A stretch of DNA of 64,000 nucleotides, taken from assembly GCA_017483195.1 (NCBI GenBank), contig JAFULR010000008.1:62001-126000 (forward strand), given 5' to 3'. The first letter of the stretch is position 1, and every line of letters starts with the position of its first letter. Below, in pieces: positions 50,376 to 58,864 of the stretch. Made by a program: the position numbers and the translations under genes. The notes beneath the pieces were generated by a model. The model saw nothing but the letters and a program-made list of their open reading frames with translations. It was not told where the DNA came from and made no database searches. The stretch comes from Clostridia bacterium (lineage in GTDB: Bacteria > Bacillota > Clostridia > Oscillospirales > CAG-272).

Positions 50376-50900
50376 TATGTTTTTCGTCAGCCTTTTCAGT
50401 GCCTCGCTTACGGGATATATTAGCAATCCCACTGTGAAGTTCCCTACCGTATGAATGATATCAAACGTAAAACCCGTTGAAATCCACGCAAGAGTTTGCT
50501 CAAAGGTGAAACCAAACATCAATGCTTGCACCGGAGCGTACAGTACTCCGAAAAACAATCCGTGAAGCGCGCAGATGACGGGATATACCACGCACGCCAC
50601 CGCCTTTGGCATATTTTTAGGCAAAAGCATCGTAGCTCCCCAAAGAATTGTCCATATATACAGATACGGTACCCACCAAGCATTAAAGCCCGCAAAAAGT
50701 CCGTTCAGCAGAACGTATGTATATATTGGTATAAGAGCTTTTTTTCTGAAAACTATAGTGTACGTAACAGTTAACATTCCGAGCAGGTGAATGTTTGGCA
50801 GCGCCTCCATTACTATCTTTGATACGAACATAAGCGCGCCTAAAACAGCAAAAAGACATATCTCTTTAACGGAGAGATGCCTTGCGTTTTTCTTTAACAT
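50373..50900 (-). CDS. ECF transporter S component, predicted cobalamin or corrinoid uptake (CbrT/CblT-like role)
   Basis: A 175-residue membrane protein with about six helices. The N-terminal KEICLFAVLGALMFVSKIVM has the AxxxA-like segment by which S components contact the shared ECF T subunit. The small size fits a substrate-specific S subunit. ECF A and T subunits are not in the window and would be encoded elsewhere. The gene starts 3 bases after a DUF4430 lipoprotein gene and both follow a cobalamin riboswitch, which is the basis for the substrate prediction. A precursor such as dimethylbenzimidazole is also possible. Confidence 0.75.
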   Translation of the reverse strand: MLKKNARHLSVKEICLFAVLGALMFVSKIVMEALPNIHLLGMLTVTYTIVFRKKALIPIYTYVLLNGLFAGFNAWWVPYLYIWTILWGATMLLPKNMPKAVACVVYPVICALHGLFFGVLYAPVQALMFGFTFEQTLAWISTGFTFDIIHTVGNFTVGLLIYPVSEALKRLTKNI

Positions 50901-50903
50901 AGA

Positions 50904-51335
50904 TTATTTTGTTCTTACAAAAGAATATGTATATCCGTCTGTTACATTAGTTGCATCCACACCGTTTGCATATTCTCCGTTTTCATAAAATGCCCAGTAT
51001 GTTCCATCGACATCATAATCAGCAAGCATACCGTTAACCTTCTTAACATAAAGTCCCCACTGACTGTCCTCACCCTCGATGAGACCGAGATCGAGAAGCG
51101 CTTTTCCAACTGTTTCTGCGTCGGTATGGATAGTAAACGTTACCATATTCTCCTCAACCTGAACAACAAAGGTAAATGTCTTAGAGCCTTCGCCAAGCTC
51201 GGTATCCTGCACGTATGTAGCATCCTGCCAGATTTCAGGAAGATCTCTTCTGATAAAATAATCACAGGATGCAAGTGATATTGCCATAAATATTACAAGC
51301 AATATCGATAATTTTGTAATAACTGTTTTTTTCAT
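50904..51335 (-). CDS. DUF4430 lipoprotein (transcobalamin-like domain), predicted cobalamin-binding
   Basis: A 143-residue lipoprotein with signal peptide and lipobox SLASC (Cys24). The mature part has the DUF4430 pattern: VGKALLDLGLIEGEDSQWGL, then VNGMLADYDVDGTYWAFYEN and a final GYTYSFVRTK strand. This fold is related to the C-terminal domain of transcobalamin/intrinsic factor. It would sit outside the membrane and could pass cobalamin to the S component encoded 3 bases downstream. ATG 51335 is chosen because AAAGGAAA precedes it; a longer in-frame start at 51476 lies within the riboswitch. Confidence 0.82.
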   Translation of the reverse strand: MKKTVITKLSILLVIFMAISLASCDYFIRRDLPEIWQDATYVQDTELGEGSKTFTFVVQVEENMVTFTIHTDAETVGKALLDLGLIEGEDSQWGLYVKKVNGMLADYDVDGTYWAFYENGEYANGVDATNVTDGYTYSFVRTK

Positions 51336-51368
51336 ATTTTTTATTTCCTTTCTTTTCAAAAGGATAAA

Positions 51369-51400
51369 ATAAAAGCGCCCTTTCCACCGGAAAAGCGCGC
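51369..51400 (-). terminator. Riboswitch expression-platform terminator
   Basis: On the minus strand GCGCGCTTTTCC (51400-51389) pairs with GGAAAGGGCGC (51385-51375) and is followed by TTTTATTTT. A competing 7-bp hairpin, GGAGTAC/GTACTCC (51409-51415, 51422-51428), lies just upstream in the transcript. Ligand-dependent choice between structures is inferred. Confidence 0.7.
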
Positions 51401-51404
51401 GAAA

Positions 51405-51605
51405 ACATGGAGTACCCTGCCGTACTCCAATCAACACTTGCCTCTCCGTTTGCCCGAAAGTCCTTTTACGTGTCACAGAACGGTGAGCATTCCGACTTAT
51501 TGCAAAGGCAAATTACGGTAATGGCTGTTGCTGCGGATTTGCACCGCGATTTCCTCACCCCCGAGCCGCTCCGTCAAGCAGAGCGTCCGACTAAATGAAC
51601 TGCGT
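51405..51605 (-). promoter_or_regulatory. Cobalamin riboswitch
   Basis: On the minus strand the core reads GGTGAGGAAATCGCGGTGCA then AATCCGCAGCAACAGCC (51569-51533). This matches the B12-box consensus, in which a GGAA segment precedes GGTGcnAATCC and a CnGCC-type segment. A downstream AAGTCGGAATGCTCACCG (51498-51481) corresponds to the AGTCAGGAnAC segment of the class. A terminator follows before the DUF4430 gene. Binding of cobalamin would turn off the uptake pair. It fills most of the 366-base gap between the DUF4430 and GH3 genes. Confidence 0.85.
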
Positions 51606-51623
51606 TTATTCTTTTGTTTTTAT

Positions 51624-51652
51624 ATTATATCACATTCATAAAGGATTTTCAA
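51624..51652 (-). promoter_or_regulatory. Promoter of the riboswitch-controlled uptake pair
   Basis: On the minus strand TTGAAA (51652-51647), a 17-base spacer and TATAAT (51629-51624) with TGA extended context. Transcription begins near 51617. Confidence 0.8.
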
Positions 51653-51660
51653 TAGAAAAT

Positions 51661-51691
51661 ATAAAAATCCCGACGGAATTTCCGCCGGGAT
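51661..51691 (-). terminator. Terminator of the GH5-GH3 operon
   Basis: The stem ATCCCGGCGG/CCGTCGGGAT on the minus strand (51691-51682, 51676-51667) has one G-T pair and is followed by TTTTTAT. Confidence 0.85.
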
Positions 51692-51701
51692 CATACTTTT
51701 T

Positions 51702-54131
51702 TTACTTGGGAAGCTTAACGCATTTTTCAGGAGTCAAAAGCTTGATAATACCTCTCAAAGGATGATTGTTGGCAATATCAAGGAGTCCGAGCGCCATCTG
51801 ATGTGAAAGCATACCTTCACTTGCGTAGGACATTGAGCGAAGGCTCATTGTGTACATTATCTGCCATCCGAAATACGCATTCTTTATCTTGGTTTCCTTA
51901 TCGGGGGAATCCTTGCCGCTCTTTTCGAGCTTATACATCAGTTCAGCTCCTGTGGTAATAGCCCAGAAAAGGAACTTACCGCCCGCTGTCTTATACTCTC
52001 TTATGGGAGTATTAAGATCATAAGGTCTCTTCACCTCGGGAGAGGCGATATCTCTGCCAATAAGCTTATCAAACTTAAAGTCGGGCATATTAAGGAAGCG
52101 GTATTTGTTAACGCCATAAAGCTCCTTATAAACAGGGTTTTCATTAACGTCCTCACCGTGTGAAACAGTTACGTTAGCTGAAAGCAAAACGGTATTTGCA
52201 TCGCTGCAGTCGTGGAAAATATAGTCTCCGTTTTCAAGAACCCATCTGCCGTCGATATAGTATCTGAGAGCTTCAAATGGGATCTCAACGCATACTGTCT
52301 TCTTCTCGCCTGCATCAAGCTCAACCTTTTCAAATCCGCGAAGCTCGCGCAAGGGCTTTACAACATCGCTCTTGGGCGCTTCAACAAAGATTTCCACAAC
52401 GTCAGAGCCGGTCATTGCGCCGGTATTCTTTACGTCAACGTAAATCATATATGAAGAATCAGTCTTTTCGACTCTCATATTGCTATGCGCAAACGTAGTA
52501 TATGAAAGACCGTATCCAAAGGGATATTTTACGGGAACACCAAAGGTGGAGTAATATCTGTATCCAACGAAAACACTTTCCTTATAGCGGTCATTCGTGG
52601 TTTTTGTAAACTCCTCAAAGAAAGGAACGTCCTCATATTTTACAGGCCAGGTTTCAGGAAGTCTGCCGGAAGGACAATGATGACCGAAAAGAAGCTCATA
52701 AGCCGCTTCTCCGCCCTCTTCACCGGGAAGATACATATTAAGCACTGCGTCGATGCCGCTGTCAAAGCTCATATCAACAGGGCATCCGCCAAACATTACA
52801 AATATAATTCTCTTACCGAGCTTGGAAAGCTTTTTAAGAAGCGTAACCTGATTTGCAGGAAGTGAGAGTGTCTTTCTGTCAAAGCCCTCGCTCTCGGCAT
52901 ATTCGGAAAGTCCTCCGAAAACGATCACGGTATTAGCTCTCTCCGCCTTGAGAAGCGCGCGCTGAAGAAGTGCACCGTCATCTTCAAAGCTGTTAACGTG
53001 ATAGCCCTGCTCGTAAACGTAGTTTACACGGTGCTTATCAAAGGCATCCTTGGGAGTGGTAAGCTTATAAGGACGGATCAATGATGAGCCCGCGCCCTGA
53101 TAACGCATTTTTTCAAACATCTCGCCAATAACAAGATATCTTTCATCACCCGAAAGAGGAAGTGCCTTATTTTTGTTTTTCATAAGAACGGCACTATCTG
53201 CGCTTATCTGTCTTGCAAGCTCTGCGTGATCAAGGAATTTATCCTCAACCGCATCCTTGGGAAGAGTGGTATTATATACCATATTGAGAACTCGTCTTAC
53301 TGCCTTGTCAAGTGTTTCCTCAGAAAGAGTACCGTTTTTAACTGCATCCACTATGACCTGACGGTTATGAGCGATATCACCGGGCATTTCAAGATCGAGT
53401 CCTGCTTTAAGTCCCTCTACTCTATTGTTTACTGCGCCCCAGTCACTCATAACAAGACCCTCAAAGCCCCAATCATCGCGAAGAACACTATTGAGAAGCT
53501 CAGGATTTTCGGATGCGTATTTGCCGTTCACTCTGTTATATGCGCACATAACCGTTTGAGGTCTTCCCTCCTTGATTATGGGCTCAAAAGCCTTGAGATA
53601 TATTTCTCTGTATGCGCGCTCATCAACTATTGAGTCGCCGAAATAACGGTTTGCCTCATTATTATTGCAAGCAAAGTGCTTAACACTGGTGCCAACGCCC
53701 ATATCCTCGATACCGCGAGTAAGCTTTGCTCCAAGCTGACCGGCAATAAGCGGATCTTCGCTGAAGTATTCAAAGTTTCTTCCGCAAAGAGGATTTCTCT
53801 TTATGTTAACAGCAGGCCCGAGTATAAGGTTAACGTTGTAATAACGGCATTCCTCACCCATAGCAACGCCCATCTTATAAAGAAGCTCCTTATTCCACGA
53901 GCTGCCCGTTGTACAAGCAGCGGGAAAACAAGTGGAAAGCTCTGTCTGACCAAGGCCTACCGCTTTATCGTCATCCTTTTTCTTTCTCAAGCCGTGAGGG
54001 CCGTCAGTCAAGAATATTGACGGAAGTCCCACTCTTGTTACTTTATTGGTATGCCAGGATTTGTGACCCGAGAGAAGACAAGCCTTCTCTTCAAGTGTCA
54101 ACTGTTCCATAATTTCATTAACGTTTATCAT
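51702..54131 (-). CDS. Beta-glucosidase (GH3)
   Basis: An 809-residue cytosolic GH3 enzyme. The barrel domain has FLTDGPHGLRK near residue 39 and SVKHFACNNNE near 156, and the nucleophile Asp in VMSDWGAVNN near residue 229. A six-stranded sandwich domain follows, with VFGGLSEYAESEGFDR near residue 404 carrying the probable acid/base Glu. A fibronectin III-like domain (about 570-650) and a C-terminal extension of about 130 residues are unusual in length. It lacks a signal peptide, so it acts on imported oligosaccharides. The GH5 gene lies 18 bases upstream in the same unit. Confidence 0.93.
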   Translation of the reverse strand: MINVNEIMEQLTLEEKACLLSGHKSWHTNKVTRVGLPSIFLTDGPHGLRKKKDDDKAVGLGQTELSTCFPAACTTGSSWNKELLYKMGVAMGEECRYYNVNLILGPAVNIKRNPLCGRNFEYFSEDPLIAGQLGAKLTRGIEDMGVGTSVKHFACNNNEANRYFGDSIVDERAYREIYLKAFEPIIKEGRPQTVMCAYNRVNGKYASENPELLNSVLRDDWGFEGLVMSDWGAVNNRVEGLKAGLDLEMPGDIAHNRQVIVDAVKNGTLSEETLDKAVRRVLNMVYNTTLPKDAVEDKFLDHAELARQISADSAVLMKNKNKALPLSGDERYLVIGEMFEKMRYQGAGSSLIRPYKLTTPKDAFDKHRVNYVYEQGYHVNSFEDDGALLQRALLKAERANTVIVFGGLSEYAESEGFDRKTLSLPANQVTLLKKLSKLGKRIIFVMFGGCPVDMSFDSGIDAVLNMYLPGEEGGEAAYELLFGHHCPSGRLPETWPVKYEDVPFFEEFTKTTNDRYKESVFVGYRYYSTFGVPVKYPFGYGLSYTTFAHSNMRVEKTDSSYMIYVDVKNTGAMTGSDVVEIFVEAPKSDVVKPLRELRGFEKVELDAGEKKTVCVEIPFEALRYYIDGRWVLENGDYIFHDCSDANTVLLSANVTVSHGEDVNENPVYKELYGVNKYRFLNMPDFKFDKLIGRDIASPEVKRPYDLNTPIREYKTAGGKFLFWAITTGAELMYKLEKSGKDSPDKETKIKNAYFGWQIMYTMSLRSMSYASEGMLSHQMALGLLDIANNHPLRGIIKLLTPEKCVKLPK

Positions 54132-54149
54132 ATTTTACTTCTTTCCGGA

Positions 54150-55673
54150 TTATTTATCCAACTGATCGAAATATCTTGTGAGTGCGCTGTAAAGATCGCC
54201 GTACTTTTTTACACTTCCGTCTTTATTGTAGCTATCAACAAAGGTGTAAACACCCTCCTGGTCGCCGTACGCTGTTTTCTGATTGGACCAAGCCTCAAGG
54301 ATCTCCTCATAGCTTGCAGTTCTTATATCAAGCTTAAGTGTGTCGGTTGCGGGATCTCCCGTAAGTCCGTCTTTATTATAAAGGTGTAGCTTCTGAACTA
54401 CAAGTCCCCAGGAGTTATCCCAATAACCGACGGAGATGATCTTATAGTTCCAAATTGTCCAACCCCAACCCATTTTGTCATACTGATTAAGGTATTTCAC
54501 CCAAGCGTCCTGATCGCCGAAGAACGTAAATTCTCCAACAAGCTTAGGCACTTCGTGATTGAAGATGGCATCCATTGCGAACATAGCGCTATAGAAAAGC
54601 TCGTTTGATGTGCCCATATAATCCCAGTTATAATAATGGCACTGATAGAGCACGTTTTCCCATCCGTATCTTTCGGGTCTTGGTAAGGATGCCGGGAACC
54701 ATACGCCTTCAATAGAAATTACGTGATAAGGGTCAACCTCTCTGATAGCATCATAAAGTCTATCCATTACATCCCACTGATAAGGAAGAGTTCCAATATC
54801 ATTCTTAATAGTGGGCTCATTTACAAGGTCATAAGCAAGAACTGTAGAAGCAAGATCGGGGCGCTCCTCTGTGTAGTGAACCGCAATAGCTTTCCAAAGC
54901 TTGCACATAAATTCTATGTACTCTTCAGTTTTCCAGAAATCCGCGTCCGCGCTTCCGGAGTGGTCCATGCTGCTCTGTCCACCCATTACACCGTGCATAT
55001 CGATGATTACCTTGAGTCTCTCTGCCTTTGCGTATTCAAGGAAGGTATCAATCTGATCGAAAACAAGCTCAATATCTTCAAAATTCATTTCGCAAAGAAG
55101 ATCGTCAAGCTCATCAACACCGTCACCGTCGTTATCAAGCTTATATCTTACCTCGGTTGTAAGGAAAGTTCTGTAATATACGGGAAGACGAACCGTGTTC
55201 ATCCCCATATCGCTGATCAACGCAAAATCCGCGGGAGTACAGTACGCATTAAAATATGCATCGTTGAGAGTCTTAAGCTGCTCAGCGGTAAATCTTGAAC
55301 CAAGCACGCAGTCCATTTGGTCCTGATATATATCGTTGTATTCCTCAACGATAAAGTTTCCGTCCTGGCTGGTCTTTACGTAAGAGCCATCGGGGTTCAT
55401 CTCCGCTCCCATAGAGTTTATGGACATCCATGCTTCGGTAACAAAGAGGTTACCAAAGTTAATGCCCTTGATATCAAATCGGTCACCCTTCTCGTCGTAA
55501 AGACCCGTTCCAACGGCAGTTACGGTATTATATTTATTTGCCTCGAGCTCTACATGCTCAGGAGCATTAAAAACATAAGTTTCTCCGTGAATGTAACCTA
55601 CCAGGAGAAGTCCTCCGAACGTAAGGAGTATCACCGCTAAAAATATGGCAACACCAATAAGTAATTCTTTCAT
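54150..55673 (-). CDS. Membrane-anchored GH5 glycosidase (cellulase/beta-glucanase-like)
   Basis: A 507-residue extracytoplasmic glycosidase held by one N-terminal helix (about 5-28). The barrel has FDIKGINFGNLF near residue 66, GMNTVRLPVYYR near 153 and IIDMHGVMGGQS near 217. The acid/base Glu is in YDLVNEPTI near residue 280 and the nucleophile Glu in KLVGEFTFF near residue 387. This is the GH5 order, acting on beta-glucans or mannans. It probably cuts polysaccharide at the surface, and the product could enter through the LplB-type importer encoded divergently and then meet the GH3 enzyme. Confidence 0.9.
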   Translation of the reverse strand: MKELLIGVAIFLAVILLTFGGLLLVGYIHGETYVFNAPEHVELEANKYNTVTAVGTGLYDEKGDRFDIKGINFGNLFVTEAWMSINSMGAEMNPDGSYVKTSQDGNFIVEEYNDIYQDQMDCVLGSRFTAEQLKTLNDAYFNAYCTPADFALISDMGMNTVRLPVYYRTFLTTEVRYKLDNDGDGVDELDDLLCEMNFEDIELVFDQIDTFLEYAKAERLKVIIDMHGVMGGQSSMDHSGSADADFWKTEEYIEFMCKLWKAIAVHYTEERPDLASTVLAYDLVNEPTIKNDIGTLPYQWDVMDRLYDAIREVDPYHVISIEGVWFPASLPRPERYGWENVLYQCHYYNWDYMGTSNELFYSAMFAMDAIFNHEVPKLVGEFTFFGDQDAWVKYLNQYDKMGWGWTIWNYKIISVGYWDNSWGLVVQKLHLYNKDGLTGDPATDTLKLDIRTASYEEILEAWSNQKTAYGDQEGVYTFVDSYNKDGSVKKYGDLYSALTRYFDQLDK

Positions 55674-55733
55674 TTTGTACCTCCAAAATAAAAACAGTTT
55701 TGAAAGTGAGTATAGGTACCCACAGTTATATTA

Positions 55734-55762
55734 ATTATAACATTTATATACAATTATGTCAA
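55734..55762 (-). promoter_or_regulatory. Consensus promoter of the GH5-GH3 operon
   Basis: On the minus strand TTGACA (55762-55757), a 17-base spacer and TATAAT (55739-55734): a perfect sigma-A promoter. Confidence 0.88.
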
Positions 55763-56042
55763 TTAAAACCAAAACGTATTTTTATACAAATATGGAGTGT
55801 TCAAATTGTTAATTTTCAATAATCGAATGCCCTGCGTTTTTCTTTGCTTTTTTGATATGAACAGGTAAATTTCTATATCCCGGTCTTTTAAAAAACCTTA
55901 AAAAATAAGCATTTTTTGTTTGCAAAAAACAAAATCCAAAATGATTTTTTTGTTAATAATATGCATTATACAGCATTTTTTCGTCATTATGCACAAATAT
56001 TGACGTGCTTTTTTTACATCAATAAGCAGATTTTTAAAATCG

Positions 56043-56099
56043 TATCAAAAAATTCAAGACAACTTTAATTTCCTATCAAAAAAATCAAGGACAACTTTT
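56043..56099 (+). promoter_or_regulatory. Direct repeat, 31-bp period, upstream of the LplB-type operon (candidate operator)
   Basis: TATCAAAAAATTCAAGACAA (from 56043) is repeated, with one substitution and one inserted base in a roughly 25-base match, from 56074 to 56099. The 31-base spacing is about three helical turns. A weak promoter overlaps the second copy: -35 AGGACA (56088-56093) and -10 TAGAAT (56112-56117). This fits an activator site, but that is inference. The rest of the 512-base gap 55674-56185 is AT-rich and shows no gene beyond the GH5 promoter. Confidence 0.5.
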
Positions 56100-56185
56100 C
56101 GCACTTTGTAATAGAATAAGGTTAAATAGTGGGGTAATGTTTACAGTTATCATTCCCCCTGTTAATAAACACACGGAAAAGCAAA

Positions 56186-56788
56186 ATGAACCAAATAACA
56201 TTTAAACAATATAGGAGCATTGACTTAACGCTGATTTGCGTTATTACCGCCGTTTTCGAAACGGTAGCCACACTCGCTACAAACAAGTGGTTCAACTTGC
56301 AGGCAATGGCAATTTCAATAATGCTGACAATGACCTGCATTGCCCTTATGAGATGGAGCGCGTATGCAGTCATTCCCTCTGTGATAGGCTCCTTAACCTT
56401 TTGCATTGTATCGTCCGCAACTCCCATACAGTACATTATCTACTGCGGAGGAAGCGTCTTTTCACTTCTGTCGCTTGTAATTATCAAGCGAATTGGAAAA
56501 GAAAAGCTCAGGCATGACTTTGTATGGAGACTGATCTTTGTATCCTTCACATATCTTTCGATAGTCTTTGGCAGATGGCTTATTTCTCTTATTTTTGAAC
56601 CAAGTCTTATGTCACTTCTCACCTTTATCACAACGGATATTCTTTCCCTGCTCTTTGCGGTGGTAGTGATGAGCCTACTCAAGGGCGCTGACGGAATGAT
56701 CGAGGATCAAAAGGAGTACCTTCTCCGCATCGACAGAGAAAGCAAAGAAGAAGAATCAGCAAATCTTAACGACCCCTTCAGCAAATAA
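56186..56788 (+). CDS. Hypothetical membrane protein upstream of LplB-type permeases
   Basis: A 200-residue protein with five or six predicted helices (about 15-160) and a charged C-terminal tail of about 40 residues. No family is recognised. The small size and compact helices recall an ECF S component, but no matching motif is clear. It is the first gene of the importer operon and ends 35 bases before the first permease. Its ribosome site is weak (GGAAAAG). One of four unfamiliar membrane proteins in this locus. Confidence 0.65.
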   Translation: MNQITFKQYRSIDLTLICVITAVFETVATLATNKWFNLQAMAISIMLTMTCIALMRWSAYAVIPSVIGSLTFCIVSSATPIQYIIYCGGSVFSLLSLVIIKRIGKEKLRHDFVWRLIFVSFTYLSIVFGRWLISLIFEPSLMSLLTFITTDILSLLFAVVVMSLLKGADGMIEDQKEYLLRIDRESKEEESANLNDPFSK

Positions 56789-56823
56789 TCTACATTAATA
56801 TAAAATACCGAATGGAGATTCTT

Positions 56824-57885
56824 ATGAAAGTAAAAGCAACCGATTACCTCGTTTATGACGAAAAAACAAAAAAATACAGAGAGGACCCCGAGCAGATAGT
56901 GCGCGACGATGTGGAAAAGCACTATTGGAAGCACGTTGGACTTACCATCCTTAAGGACTGGCGTCTTTATCTGATGCTCGTGCCTATGATCTTGGTGTTC
57001 TTCTTCTGGAGATATATGCCAATGTACGAGCTGCTAAGCTGCTTTAAGGTTGATGAAACGGTCAAAGAGGTTGCGGAACAGTTCTATTCCGGCTTCTCAT
57101 ATTTTAAAAAGCTTTTTGGAGGAACTGCTGAGGAATCCATCCTATTCTGGCAAGCGTTCAGAAATACATTCCTTCTCAGCTTCTACGGATTGTGTTTCGG
57201 CTTCCCGATGCCCATCATCGTTGCACTTTTCTTCAACGAGATCAAATCAAATATCGCAAGAAGCTTTTATCAGGTTCTTACATATCTTCCTAAATTTATG
57301 TCAACGGTTGTTATGACAACCCTTGTTACAATGCTTCTCCGTCCCTCATCCGAGATCGCTGAGATAGAAATGGGTGTTATCTCACGTCTCTTCGTCTCAC
57401 TTGGACTTGTCTCTCCCGAGATCGGTGCAGAAGGACTTTTGCATCAGCCCGAGTACTTCCGCGCTATCTATCAGATAAGCGGTATCTGGGAGACAGCCGG
57501 ATACGACAGTATTGTATTCTTTGCAGCAATTATCGCCATCTCACCCACAAGCTACGAGGCAGCACAGATCGACGGCGCAAACAAGTGGGCACAGATGAGA
57601 TATGTCGTTCTTCCGAGTATTCTCTCCACTGTAGTAATTATGCTTATAACGCGTATCGGATCGCTTTTGAGCGTAGGATACGAAAAGGTGCTTCTTCTTA
57701 TGAATGGCGATTCTTATATGACCGCTAACGTAGTTTCCACCTTTGCAAAGGATATAGGTATGGGTAACAACCCTCAGATAGGTCTTGCATCTGCTGCGGA
57801 GATGATCAACAACATTACCGGTATGCTTCTCGTTATAGGAGCTAACTCCATAGCCCGCAAGGCTTCCGATGTTTCACTTTACTAA
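56824..57885 (+). CDS. ABC transporter permease (LplB family)
   Basis: A 353-residue permease with a cytoplasmic N-terminus of about 40 residues and six predicted helices. The EAA loop AAQIDGANKWAQMRYVVLPS lies near residue 250. The length and the PMYELLSCFKVDE region after the first helix fit LplB/YtcP-type importers for complex oligosaccharides. ATG 56824 is preferred over ATG 56812, because the latter overlaps GGAG (56814-56817) that serves 56824. The partner permease follows after 19 bases. Confidence 0.9.
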   Translation: MKVKATDYLVYDEKTKKYREDPEQIVRDDVEKHYWKHVGLTILKDWRLYLMLVPMILVFFFWRYMPMYELLSCFKVDETVKEVAEQFYSGFSYFKKLFGGTAEESILFWQAFRNTFLLSFYGLCFGFPMPIIVALFFNEIKSNIARSFYQVLTYLPKFMSTVVMTTLVTMLLRPSSEIAEIEMGVISRLFVSLGLVSPEIGAEGLLHQPEYFRAIYQISGIWETAGYDSIVFFAAIIAISPTSYEAAQIDGANKWAQMRYVVLPSILSTVVIMLITRIGSLLSVGYEKVLLLMNGDSYMTANVVSTFAKDIGMGNNPQIGLASAAEMINNITGMLLVIGANSIARKASDVSLY

Positions 57886-57904
57886 TAAAGGAGGTAAAAG
57901 CTAA

Positions 57905-58795
57905 ATGAAAAGAAAACTTGAAGTAACAGAGCTTATATTTAAGATCTTAAGCTATACCTTTCTTACTGTTTTTGCTCTTTGTTGCCTTTACCCCTTTCTT
58001 TATGCAATATCCGCATCAATGAGTGGCATCGATGCACTCGAGGGCGGTAAGGTAGTTCTCTTCCCCAAGGATATACAATTTGAAGCATTTGCTTCAATGT
58101 TTAAGGACAACGTTTTCTGGAATTCATACACCAACACCCTCTTCCTTACCTTCTACGGTACGCTTTGGGCAATGGGAGTTGCAATTCTCGGTGCTTACGC
58201 GCTCTCTAAGAAGAGATTGCTTTTCAGAAAAGGCCTTAACTTTTTCCTTGTATTCACAATGTGGTTCTCAGCAGGTATCGTTCCTCAGTACAGAAACTAT
58301 ATCAACACAAGAGAAGTATTTGACAAGATCGGTCTTGATGACGATAAATGGCTCATAGTTATCGCCATGGGTATGGCAGCTATGAATATCATCCTTCTTC
58401 GTAACGCGTTTGAAGGAGTTCCCTCTGAAATTGAAGAGGCTGCAATAGTTGACGGCGCAACTGAGTTCCAGGTACTTACAAACGTATATATCCCGATGAG
58501 TAAATCAACTATAGCAACCGTTGCTCTTCTCTTCGGTATATCCCGTTGGAACGGATATTTCTGGGCAAAGCAGATGACCACCAACCACAACGAATGGCCC
58601 CTTCAGGTATATATTCGAGATCAGCTTGAATATTTCCAGGATAGCGAAAACCTTATTGGTTGGGATTATCCCTACTCTTCAGACTCCGTCATCTATGCTC
58701 TCATCGTTTGCTCCGTTATCCCGATCCTCGTTATTTACCCCTTCATTCAGAAGTATTTTGCAAAGGGCGTAAATATGGGCGGTGTAAAGGAATAG
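57905..58795 (+). CDS. ABC transporter permease (LplC/YtcP-like)
   Basis: A 296-residue permease with six predicted helices. The EAA loop EEAAIVDGATEFQVLTNVYI lies near residue 178. The C-terminus FAKGVNMGGVKE is typical of the LplC/YtcP partner subunit. AAAGGAGG precedes the ATG with good spacing. It pairs with the LplB-like permease and precedes the binding protein gene. Confidence 0.92.
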   Translation: MKRKLEVTELIFKILSYTFLTVFALCCLYPFLYAISASMSGIDALEGGKVVLFPKDIQFEAFASMFKDNVFWNSYTNTLFLTFYGTLWAMGVAILGAYALSKKRLLFRKGLNFFLVFTMWFSAGIVPQYRNYINTREVFDKIGLDDDKWLIVIAMGMAAMNIILLRNAFEGVPSEIEEAAIVDGATEFQVLTNVYIPMSKSTIATVALLFGISRWNGYFWAKQMTTNHNEWPLQVYIRDQLEYFQDSENLIGWDYPYSSDSVIYALIVCSVIPILVIYPFIQKYFAKGVNMGGVKE

Positions 58796-58810
58796 TTTTC
58801 GGTTATTATT

Positions 58811-58824
58811 GAGTGGCAACACTC
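58811..58824 (+). promoter_or_regulatory. GCAA-tetraloop hairpin between permease and binding-protein genes
   Basis: GAGTG-GCAA-CACTC is a perfect 5-bp stem with a GNRA loop and no T-run, 40 bases before the binding-protein start. It may protect or process the mRNA so that the binding protein is made in excess; this is inference. A weak -10 (TATAAT, 58839-58844) follows it. Confidence 0.4.
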
Positions 58825-58864
58825 GTGGTAATAAATATTATAATTTTTATTGGAGGAAAACACA

